Assembly (NCBI GenBank): GCA_041591915.1
Contig: JBFHRB010000133.1
Span: forward strand, 1 to 9,149
Origin: JBFHRB01 sp041591915
Lineage (GTDB): Bacteria > Actinomycetota > Nitriliruptoria > Nitriliruptorales > Nitriliruptoraceae
Direction: 5' to 3'
DNA length: 9,149 bases
Shown here piece after piece: positions 1 through 5,065 of the stretch. The notes under the pieces are model-generated. The model saw only the letters and a program-made list of their open reading frames with translations. It made no database searches and was not told the DNA's origin. Every line of letters begins with the position of its first letter. Position 1 is the first letter of the stretch. The position numbers and the translations under genes were made by a program.

Positions 1-83
1 CCGTCCAGCAGGTAGAGCCCCGGCGTGCCCTCGCGCCAGAGTCGATGACGGGCGGCGAGGCGGATGACGGAAAGGGCGGTCAT
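1..83 (-). CDS. 5' end of an unidentified gene (27 codons, runs off the left edge)
   Basis: An open frame reads leftward from an ATG at 83-81 to the window edge without a stop, beginning MTALSVIRLAARHRLWREGT and continuing with PGLYLLDG. The start is supported by a purine-rich GGACAGGGG sequence directly upstream and by an ATGA overlap with the stop codon of the preceding minus-strand gene, an arrangement typical of translationally coupled genes in one operon. The visible part has several basic residues followed by the start of a more hydrophobic stretch. This could be an N-terminal cytoplasmic tail before a first membrane helix, but too little is present to identify a family. Function unknown. 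The coding call rests on start context and coupling, not on homology. Confidence 0.6.
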   Translation of the reverse strand, partial: MTALSVIRLAARHRLWREGTPGLYLLD

Positions 84-937
84 CCCCTGTCCAACGAGTC
101 AGCCCATGCATCAAGGAAAGAGCGCGGCACGTACCACGGCGCATGCACGCAGCGGCACCACGCGCACCACTCGGGCGTCATGTCGTGGACGAAGACGCCC
201 TCGGGGATGTCGACCGGATCGATGTTGAACACCATGCCGGAGGGCACCTCGGTCGTGTCGTACACCCAGATCGCGGCGTTGGTCGCGAGCCCGTAGCCGA
301 CGATCTCGAGCTCGACGTCGTTCGCGTCCGTGGTGGACAGCCCGGCGTCCTCGAACGCGTCGATGATGTCGATGACCGCGAACCGAGCGCGCTTGACCGC
401 GTTGCCGCCGTCCTCGAGCGGGAAGGCGACGTCCGCCAGGGTCAGGAGCGGCTCGCCGGCGACCGAGAGGACCAGGTCGATCCGCCACGGTGCGGTGCTC
501 GGGTCGCCGGAGGCCTCGCCGGCCATGCTGGCCGGCGGGAACAGGTAGAGGTCGAAGAGCATCGAGTCGATGGCGCCGGTGAACTCGCCGACGAACGTCG
601 GGGTGTACGTCGGTCGCCGCTCGCCGTTGCCGACGGCGGACCACGTGCCGTTGTGCAGGCTCAGGCCGGCGTGCCCGCCGCCGGCGCCAGCGGCGACGGA
701 GTCCTCGGGCGCGTTCGTGTCGAAGAACGGGACGCCGGCGAGGTCGGTCTCCGCGAGGTTGCCAGCCGTACCGTCACGGTGGAACCACACGTCCTCGCGG
801 CAGACGGTGAGGTCGTCGGCGGTGTCGGTGGTCTCGGCGCCGCGGACCTGGCGGCAGTCGGTGTCGTCGGCGGCGACGGCGAGCAGGGACGTGGCTGCGA
901 TCATCGCGGCGGTGGTGAGGTGGAGAGCACGACGCAT
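80..937 (-). CDS. Secreted protein of unknown function with a Cys-rich C-terminal tail
   Basis: A 285-residue protein begins with a classical Sec signal peptide: basic MRR, a hydrophobic core to about residue 20, and a likely signal peptidase I site in AVAAD around residues 22-24. The mature part is acidic and rich in Thr, Val and Phe with alternating hydrophobic residues, suggesting an extracytoplasmic beta-rich fold. I recognise no catalytic motif or family. Cys28 and Cys46 could form a disulfide. The last 30 residues differ in character: Cys258, Cys261, Cys263 and His265 form a CxxCxCxH cluster amid several Trp. The start is backed by GAGGAG seven bases upstream. The gene is divergent from hemL across a 153-bp gap and overlaps the next minus-strand gene by an ATGA junction, so the two are probably co-transcribed. 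The coding call is firm; the role is unknown. Confidence 0.8.
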   Translation of the reverse strand: MRRALHLTTAAMIAATSLLAVAADDTDCRQVRGAETTDTADDLTVCREDVWFHRDGTAGNLAETDLAGVPFFDTNAPEDSVAAGAGGGHAGLSLHNGTWSAVGNGERRPTYTPTFVGEFTGAIDSMLFDLYLFPPASMAGEASGDPSTAPWRIDLVLSVAGEPLLTLADVAFPLEDGGNAVKRARFAVIDIIDAFEDAGLSTTDANDVELEIVGYGLATNAAIWVYDTTEVPSGMVFNIDPVDIPEGVFVHDMTPEWCAWCRCVHAPWYVPRSFLDAWADSLDRG

Positions 938-1078
938 CTCGGGGCTCCTCGTGCGGGTCGGGGGTACCTGCCGACCTTCGACGTGCAGGACGCCGATCCC
1001 TGCCGCCCGGAGGGACCCGCTCCCCGCGTGCGAGAGGGGCGTCCGCGTGAGTGGCCGGGTTGGGGGACGTGTTCGCGT

Positions 1079-1091
1079 TAGCCTGCGTGCG
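1079..1091 (+). promoter_or_regulatory. Probable -10 element giving a leaderless hemL transcript
   Basis: TAGCCT at 1079-1084 matches the actinobacterial -10 pattern TAnnnT. Its final T lies exactly seven bases before the GTG at 1091, which would put transcription start on the first base of the hemL start codon. No Shine-Dalgarno sequence is visible upstream of that GTG, as expected for a leaderless mRNA. No convincing -35 hexamer is seen at normal spacing; a TTGGGG at 1060-1065 is too close. The start nucleotide is inferred. Confidence 0.55.
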
Positions 1092-2374
1092 TGGAGAGCT
1101 CACACAGCCGGGCGCTGTTCGATCGCGCCGTCCAGGTCATCCCGGGCGGCGTCAACTCGCCCGTGCGCGCGTTCGGCTCCGTCGGTGGAACGCCACGCTT
1201 CATGTTCATGGGCGAGGGGATCTACCTCACCGATGAGGACGGGGCCTCCTACATCGACCTCGTGCAGTCCTGGGGCCCGCTGCCCTTCGGCCACGCGCGA
1301 GCCGAGGTGGTGGCGGCGGCCCGGGGGGCGATCCAGCGTGGCTCCAGCTTCGGCGCGCCCACGCGGGCCGAGGTGACGCTCGCGGAGTTGCTCGTCGAGG
1401 CGGTGCCGTCCATCGACCGCGTCCGGCTGACGAACTCCGGCACGGAGGCGGCGATGAGCGCCGTCCGGCTCGCTCGTGGCGCGACGGGGAGGAGCAAGCT
1501 CCTCAAGTTCGCCGGCCACTACCACGGCCACGTCGACGCCCTGCTGGTCGACGCGGGCTCCGGTGTCGCGACCCTGGGGATACCCGGGACGCCCGGGGTG
1601 ACGCCGGGCGCGGTCGCCGACACGGTGGTCGTCCCCTGGAACGACGCCGATGCCCTCGATGCGGCGGTCGAGCAGCACGGCGACGACCTCGCGGCCATCC
1701 TCTGCGAGCCGGTCGCGGCGAACATGAACCTCGTGCCGCCGGAGGACGGCTTCCTCGAGCGGCTGCGCGCCAAGGCGGACGCCTGCGGCGCCCTCCTCGT
1801 GTTCGACGAGGTCATCACCGGCTTCCGACTGGCCCGCGGTGGCGCCCAGGAGTACTACGGGGTCATGCCGGACGTCACGATCCTCGGCAAGGCCATCGGT
1901 GGCGGCTTCCCGCTCGCGGCGTTCGGCGGCCGTGCGGAGGTCATGGACCACCTCGCGCCCGTCGGCCCCGTCTACCAGGCGGGGACGCTGTCGGGGAACC
2001 CCGTCGCGGTCGCCGCCGGCATCGCCCAGGTGCAGCTCCTGACGCCGAACGTCTTCGACTGGCTGCGCGGGATCACGACCCACCTCGCCGAGGGCTTCCG
2101 CGAGGCCTTCCACGATGCGGGGGTAGAGGCGGTCGTCCGCCAGGAGGGGACGCTGGTCGGGGTCCTGTTCACGCAGAAGGAGCCGCGCAACTACGACCAC
2201 GTCCGGGCCGCGGACCACGACCGCTACGCCCGGTTCTTCCACGCGATGCTCGACCGCGGCATCTACCTCGCCCCGTCGGGCTACGAGGTCATCTTCACGT
2301 CGACCGCGCTCGACAGCCAGAGCATCCGCAGGATCCTCGACGCTGCCCGCGAGGCGGCCCACAGCCTCGTCTGA
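1091..2374 (+). CDS. hemL: Glutamate-1-semialdehyde 2,1-aminomutase (HemL)
   Basis: This 427-residue, PLP-dependent cytosolic enzyme converts glutamate-1-semialdehyde into 5-aminolevulinate, the C5-pathway precursor of heme and other tetrapyrroles. Length and sequence match the class-III aminotransferase-like GSAM family throughout. The hallmark N-terminus VIPGGVNSPVRAF is at residues 17-29, NSGTEA at 115-120, the cofactor-contacting FDEVITGFR begins at residue 238, and LGKAIGGGFP carries the Schiff-base lysine Lys267. QAGTLSGNP follows at 296-304. The GTG start at 1091 places VIPGG at the usual distance from the N-terminus. It lacks a ribosome binding site and fits a leaderless transcript. 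A resA-like gene follows after 111 bp and the cytochrome bc operon lies beyond, so heme supply is encoded next to heme-protein assembly and use. All key residues are present; no sign of disruption. Confidence 0.97.
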   Translation: MESSHSRALFDRAVQVIPGGVNSPVRAFGSVGGTPRFMFMGEGIYLTDEDGASYIDLVQSWGPLPFGHARAEVVAAARGAIQRGSSFGAPTRAEVTLAELLVEAVPSIDRVRLTNSGTEAAMSAVRLARGATGRSKLLKFAGHYHGHVDALLVDAGSGVATLGIPGTPGVTPGAVADTVVVPWNDADALDAAVEQHGDDLAAILCEPVAANMNLVPPEDGFLERLRAKADACGALLVFDEVITGFRLARGGAQEYYGVMPDVTILGKAIGGGFPLAAFGGRAEVMDHLAPVGPVYQAGTLSGNPVAVAAGIAQVQLLTPNVFDWLRGITTHLAEGFREAFHDAGVEAVVRQEGTLVGVLFTQKEPRNYDHVRAADHDRYARFFHAMLDRGIYLAPSGYEVIFTSTALDSQSIRRILDAAREAAHSLV

Positions 2375-2387
2375 GCGCGGGGCTCAG
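2371..2387 (+). terminator. Weak candidate hairpin at the hemL stop codon
   Basis: CTGAGC (2371-2376) and GCTCAG (2382-2387) form a 6-bp stem around a 5-nt loop GCGGG. The stem includes the hemL stop codon, and no T-tract follows. It could be a weak terminator or a 3' end stabiliser, but a stem this short also arises by chance in DNA this GC-rich. The rest of the 111-bp gap holds only the promoter and ribosome binding site of the next gene. Confidence 0.25.
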
Positions 2388-2437
2388 GTCGCGCGGCCGG
2401 CGACCGACCGGAACATCCATCGGCCTCGTTCGTTGCC

Positions 2438-2477
2438 TACGGTCGAGGCCTCCACCATCCCTCCGCCCGCCAAGGAC
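2438..2477 (+). promoter_or_regulatory. Candidate promoter and RBS for the ResA-like gene
   Basis: TACGGT at 2438-2443 fits the TAnnnT -10 pattern and is preceded by CGTTG, as is the -10 before the bc operon. Transcription would start near 2448-2450. An AAGGAC ribosome binding site at 2472-2477 lies 8 nt before the GTG start at 2486. No clear -35 is visible. The gene could equally be read through from hemL. Confidence 0.4.
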
Positions 2478-2485
2478 GACCGACC

Positions 2486-3016
2486 GTGCGCCGTGCTGCC
2501 CTCGCCCTCGCGCTCGTCGCGCTGCTCGGCGCGGCCTGTGGCGGCGGCACCGCGCCCGCTGCGTCAGAGCCGCAGTTCGAGACGATCGGCACGCTGACGG
2601 GTGGTGACCCCCTGCCCGCCGCGACGCTGCCCTACCTCGACGCGGAGGGTGCGCTCTCGACCGACGCGCTGATGGGCAAGCCCGCGATCATCAACTTCTG
2701 GGCGTCCTGGTGCGTCTTCTGCGTCGAGGAGATGCCCGACTTCGAGTCGGTCCACCGCGAGCTCGCCGACGAGGTCCGTTTCGTGGGCGTCGACCGCGAG
2801 GACAGCCACGACAAGGCCCGTGCGCTCGCCGAGGAGACGGGCGTGACCTACGAACTGGTCACCGACGACGACGGGTCGTACTTCCGGGCCGTGAAGGGCC
2901 GGGGCATGCCGACGACCGTCTTCGTCGACGCCGAGGGCGTCATCGTCTACCGGCATGCCGGCCCGGTGACCGCGGAGCAGCTGCGCGACCTCATCACCGA
3001 GTACCTCGCGGTCTAG
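2486..3016 (+). CDS. ResA/TlpA-like thioredoxin-fold lipoprotein with a CVFC active site
   Basis: A 176-residue protein has an N-terminal signal of the lipoprotein type, with a permissive lipobox LGAAC whose Cys18 would be lipidated, so it should be anchored outside the cytoplasmic membrane. The TlpA/ResA-like domain spans roughly residues 40-175. FWASWCVFC at 71-79 holds the redox pair Cys76 and Cys79, EEMP follows, and GMPTT at 140-144 contains the cis-proline. Family members reduce disulfides in apocytochrome CxxCH motifs before heme attachment. Its position between hemL and a bc operon encoding a diheme cytochrome c supports that role. The residue before the second cysteine is Phe, where most relatives have Pro, which may alter redox potential or substrate choice. 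A peroxiredoxin-like or general thiol-disulfide role cannot be excluded. The GTG start is supported by AAGGAC at 2472-2477. Confidence 0.88.
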   Translation: MRRAALALALVALLGAACGGGTAPAASEPQFETIGTLTGGDPLPAATLPYLDAEGALSTDALMGKPAIINFWASWCVFCVEEMPDFESVHRELADEVRFVGVDREDSHDKARALAEETGVTYELVTDDDGSYFRAVKGRGMPTTVFVDAEGVIVYRHAGPVTAEQLRDLITEYLAV

Positions 3017-3031
3017 GCGATCGCGCCGTTC

Positions 3032-3053
3032 GGGGCCGTTTGTTTGTTGGCCC
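3032..3053 (+). terminator. Weak candidate terminator after the ResA-like gene
   Basis: GGGCC at 3033-3037 and GGCCC at 3049-3053 can form a 5-bp stem around the T-rich loop GTTTGTTTGTT. No T-tract follows and the stem is short. The T-rich stretch overlaps the candidate -35 of the operon promoter, so it may instead be part of that promoter. Confidence 0.25.
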
Positions 3054-3080
3054 TTCCGCGCCGTTGGTAGGCTCCGCGCA
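3044..3080 (+). promoter_or_regulatory. Likely promoter of the cytochrome bc operon
   Basis: A -35-like TTGTTG at 3044-3049 is separated by 18 bp from TAGGCT at 3068-3073, which fits the actinobacterial -10 pattern TAnnnT. Transcription would start near A3080. This is the best-formed promoter in the window and lies just past the ResA-like gene, in a locally AT-richer patch. It implies a 5' untranslated leader of about 197 nt before the first operon gene at 3277. Confidence 0.55.
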
Positions 3081-3276
3081 TCCCGGTGGGCCCCGCCGTT
3101 CATCGGGTGCGTGGGGGCGAACACGCTGCCCTGCGATGCATGTCCGCGCGACCGCGCGAACACCGTGCAGGATCCCGCTCGGGGACGTCCCCGTCCGGGG
3201 ACAGACGGTGCTGCAGGGCCCCGGCGGGTGAACACCAAGAGCATCCGACCACGACGACCGGTCGAGGAGGACAGGC
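3081..3276 (+). promoter_or_regulatory. Long structured 5' leader of the bc operon
   Basis: No gene is supported here; the 260-bp gap 3017-3276 holds the promoter and this leader. Three structures are visible. CGCGC/GCGCG (3145-3149, 3154-3158) is a hairpin with a 4-nt loop. A perfect 14-bp palindrome CGGGGACGTCCCCG lies at 3180-3193. A competing hairpin pairs GTCCCC (3187-3192) with a second GGGGAC (3197-3202) around a 4-nt loop. The shared GTCCCC can pair with either GGGGAC copy, so two exclusive folds are possible. The palindrome could also be a DNA operator. A strong RBS, GAGGAGG at 3264-3270, sits six bases before the GTG. I recognise no known riboswitch class. Confidence 0.4.
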
Positions 3277-3792
3277 GTGAGGCTGAGCTGGTTCGGCGAG
3301 TTCTTCGGCGCCATGCCCGAGACCTTCCGTGCCCTCTACGACTTCGGCGACCCGCAGGGTGTCGGCAACGGGTGGTGGGGCTTCGTCATCCTGGCGATCT
3401 GGGGGATCCTGTTCTTCGCGATCCCGGTCGCCCTCGCGAAGCGGTGGTACGGCACGCACGAGTGGGCGTCCGCGACGATGGGCTGCGTGGCCGGGTTCAC
3501 CGCCCTCTGGTGGGTCTACGGCATCCTGCCGTCCGCGTGGCTCAACTTCCTGGACTCGAACATCGAGCTGCTGCAGGGTCCGGTGATCCCCGCGTCGTTG
3601 CGCATCACGATCGGCGATACGACCCTCGACATCGCCTCGAACCTGTATCAGGTGATCCGGGACACGGTCGTGGTGGTCGAGCACCTCGTGGCCTTCGTCG
3701 CGACCTTCTGGGCCGCCGCGAAGATCCAGGAGCAGTACCCCAAGACGCTCATGCCGGGCGAGACCAAGCCCGAGGCCGGCGGCTACAAGTGA
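3277..3792 (+). CDS. Three-helix membrane protein of unknown function, first gene of the bc operon
   Basis: A 171-residue integral membrane protein of no family I can name. Hydrophobic segments lie at about 33-55 (starting WWGFVILAIWGILFF), 64-84 and 125-148. A polar, amphipathic stretch of about 40 residues separates the second and third helices. An N-terminal amphipathic segment and a hydrophilic Lys/Glu/Pro C-terminus complete it. It has only one cysteine, Cys70, and two histidines, His61 near the membrane edge and His136 inside the third helix, so no obvious cluster or bis-His heme site. GAGGAGG six bases before the GTG start is the strongest ribosome binding site in the operon. It precedes the ferredoxin gene by 45 bp. 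I infer an accessory or anchoring subunit of the bc complex, perhaps docking the ferredoxin; this is not shown by sequence. Confidence 0.85.
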   Translation: MRLSWFGEFFGAMPETFRALYDFGDPQGVGNGWWGFVILAIWGILFFAIPVALAKRWYGTHEWASATMGCVAGFTALWWVYGILPSAWLNFLDSNIELLQGPVIPASLRITIGDTTLDIASNLYQVIRDTVVVVEHLVAFVATFWAAAKIQEQYPKTLMPGETKPEAGGYK

Positions 3793-3795
3793 TCC

Positions 3796-3821
3796 GCGCC
3801 GCCTCCGAGGCATCCCGGCGC
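3796..3821 (+). other. Intercistronic inverted repeat
   Basis: GCGCCG (3796-3801) pairs with CGGCGC (3816-3821); the 14-nt interval contains a further small CCT/AGG repeat. It lies between the 171-aa gene and the ferredoxin gene, just before the ferredoxin ribosome binding site AGAGGAGA (3826-3832). It may affect mRNA stability or relative expression, but chance is plausible at this GC content. Confidence 0.25.
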
Positions 3822-3837
3822 CACAGAGGAGACCACG

Positions 3838-4182
3838 ATGGGTAAGACCGACAGGGGCGAACACCCCCTGATGTTCGACGACTACGTCGTCCAGCAGGTC
3901 GACCCGAACTGGCTGCAGGAGCGGGTCAAGCCCAAGCGCCACATCGGGCTCACGGCCGAGCTCTGCATCCTGTGCCGCGCATGTGAGGACGTCTGCCCCT
4001 GGGAGTGCATCTACATGATGTCGCCCGACATCATCCAGGAGGCGGACAACCAGAACGTGATGACCCTGGCGGAGCAGTCGCACGCCGTGTTCATCATCGA
4101 CGACGCCGAGTGCACGCGCTGCGCCATCTGCGTGGAGCGCTGCCCGTCCGACGCCCTGTGGCTCGGACGGCTCGAAGACTGA
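3838..4182 (+). CDS. 2[4Fe-4S] ferredoxin-type protein of the bc operon
   Basis: A 114-residue soluble protein with no signal peptide or membrane segment, so it should act on the cytoplasmic face. It carries two complete cluster motifs of the form CxxCxxCxxxCP: Cys43, 46, 49, 53 and Cys92, 95, 98, 102. The gap of about 38 residues between motifs resembles NuoI-type ferredoxins more than small clostridial ferredoxins. A fifth cysteine, Cys57, follows the first motif in CPWEC. The 40-residue N-terminal region has no recognised motif. AGAGGAGA at 3826-3832 supports the ATG. Its place between an unknown membrane protein and cytochrome b is not usual for a bc operon. I infer electron transfer to or from the cytoplasmic side of the complex. 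A stand-alone ferredoxin merely co-transcribed is the alternative; a true NuoI is unlikely because no other nuo gene is nearby. Confidence 0.92.
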   Translation: MGKTDRGEHPLMFDDYVVQQVDPNWLQERVKPKRHIGLTAELCILCRACEDVCPWECIYMMSPDIIQEADNQNVMTLAEQSHAVFIIDDAECTRCAICVERCPSDALWLGRLED

Positions 4183-4201
4183 CCGACCGAACGACCGACA
4201 C

Positions 4202-4219
4202 CGTCCCCTCACGGGGGCG
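4202..4219 (+). other. Intercistronic hairpin before the cytochrome b gene
   Basis: CGTCCCC (4202-4208) and GGGGGCG (4213-4219) form a 7-bp stem, one pair being T-G, closed by a TCAC tetraloop. It occupies the 62-bp gap between the ferredoxin and cytochrome b6-type genes. A processing or stability element is possible; with no T-tract it is unlikely to terminate transcription. Confidence 0.3.
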
Positions 4220-4244
4220 CTGAGGAAGACACGAGGACGAGCCC

Positions 4245-5021
4245 GTGGCGAAGCTCCCGAGCCCTCCCAAGTGGAGCGACATCCAGAAGAGCGTGCAGGA
4301 CAACGTCGTCTGGAAGTCGATCTTCCGTCCCGGTTCCATCTACCGGAAGGGCTACCGCGACACCTCGCGTGACCGTGCCCTGGCCGCGATGAACAACGTG
4401 CTGTACCACCTCCACCCGGTGAAGGTGAAGCGGCACGGCCTGAAGCTGACGTACACCTACTGCCTGGGTGGACTCAGCTTCTTCCTGTTCATCCTGCTGA
4501 CCGTCACCGGCATCTTCCTGATGTTCTTCTACCGCCCCACCGCGGGCGCTGGTCAGGAACTCGCCTACGCGGACATGCGCACCATCATCGGGGCGGTGAC
4601 GTTCGGCAACCTCGTCCGGAACATGCACCGATGGTCCGCGCACCTCATGGTGTTCACGGTGTTCCTGCACATGGCCCGGGTCTTCTACCACGGTGCCTAC
4701 AAGCCCCCACGCGAGTTCAACTGGGTCGTCGGCGTGATCCTGCTGACGCTCACCCTGCTGCTCTCGTTCACCGGTTACCTGCTGCCCTGGGACCAGCTCG
4801 CCATCTGGGCGGTCACCGTGGGCACCGAGATGATGGGCTTCACGCCCGTCTTCGGTAAGCAGGTCCAGTTCGTCCTCCTCGGCGGTGTCGTGATCGGTCC
4901 CGACACGCTGCTGAGGTGGTACGCACTCCACGTGTTGTTCATCCCGTTCGTGACGGTCATCTTCCTCGCGGTCCACTTCTGGCGGATCCGCAAGGACGGT
5001 GGCATCTCCGGCCCGCTGTGA
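4245..5021 (+). CDS. Cytochrome b6-type subunit (N-terminal cytochrome b) of a bc complex
   Basis: This 258-residue membrane protein is the four-helix, diheme half of a split cytochrome b, as in b6f and Bacillus-type complexes. It oxidises quinol with the Rieske protein and passes electrons across the membrane. Axial heme ligands are His128 and His142 in helix B (13 residues between) and His229 and His244 in helix D (14 between, the b6f-type spacing). Other family marks are MHRWSAH, GYLLPWDQ (178-184) and the C-terminal GISGPL. Cys73 in YCLGG matches the cysteine that holds the extra heme c_n in chloroplast b6f. A basic, hydrophilic N-terminus of about 60 residues is longer than in plant b6 (about 215 aa in total). 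GTG start with GAGGA at 4233-4237. Subunit IV follows 44 bp later. Confidence 0.95.
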   Translation: MAKLPSPPKWSDIQKSVQDNVVWKSIFRPGSIYRKGYRDTSRDRALAAMNNVLYHLHPVKVKRHGLKLTYTYCLGGLSFFLFILLTVTGIFLMFFYRPTAGAGQELAYADMRTIIGAVTFGNLVRNMHRWSAHLMVFTVFLHMARVFYHGAYKPPREFNWVVGVILLTLTLLLSFTGYLLPWDQLAIWAVTVGTEMMGFTPVFGKQVQFVLLGGVVIGPDTLLRWYALHVLFIPFVTVIFLAVHFWRIRKDGGISGPL

Positions 5022-5025
5022 TCCC

Positions 5026-5042
5026 GGTGGCGACGACCCACC
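5026..5042 (+). other. Short intercistronic inverted repeat
   Basis: GGTGG (5026-5030) and CCACC (5038-5042) can pair around a 7-nt loop in the 44-bp gap between the cytochrome b6-type and subunit IV genes, upstream of the GAGGGAG ribosome binding site. Five pairs only, so chance is likely; it is listed because similar elements occur in the other gaps of this operon. Confidence 0.15.
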
Positions 5043-5065
5043 AGGGGCGCGAGGGAGACGAGTAG

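Noticed and set aside
1100..2362. 420-codon open frame on the minus strand opposite hemL
   Set aside because: It mirrors the high-GC codon pattern of hemL, is dominated by Arg, Asp, Val and Gly without a fold-like pattern, and hemL itself is certain.
3022..3065. Direct repeat CGCGCCGTT flanking the T-rich stretch
   Set aside because: Nine bases of simple GC-rich sequence with no partner feature; too weak to call an attachment or mobile-element site.
3136..3231. 31-codon ORF in the bc operon leader
   Set aside because: No RBS, and no recognisable peptide pattern such as a run of regulatory codons.
3119..3235. Three copies of GAACAC in the operon leader
   Set aside because: Spacing is irregular (39 and 72 bp), the repeat is only six bases, and another copy occurs inside the ferredoxin coding region.
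3111..3845. Plus-strand frame with a CxxC near its start
   Set aside because: It is out of frame with, and runs through, the 171-aa gene; it is Arg/Gly-rich and has no RBS. The CxxC is coincidental.
3838..4182. NuoI subunit of complex I
   Set aside because: Cluster spacing is NuoI-like, but no other nuo gene is nearby and the operon is clearly a bc complex; kept as a ferredoxin-type protein.
3100..4212. 370-codon minus-strand frame across the leader, the 171-aa gene and the ferredoxin
   Set aside because: It covers two well-supported genes and a promoter region, and its composition is that of an antisense shadow.
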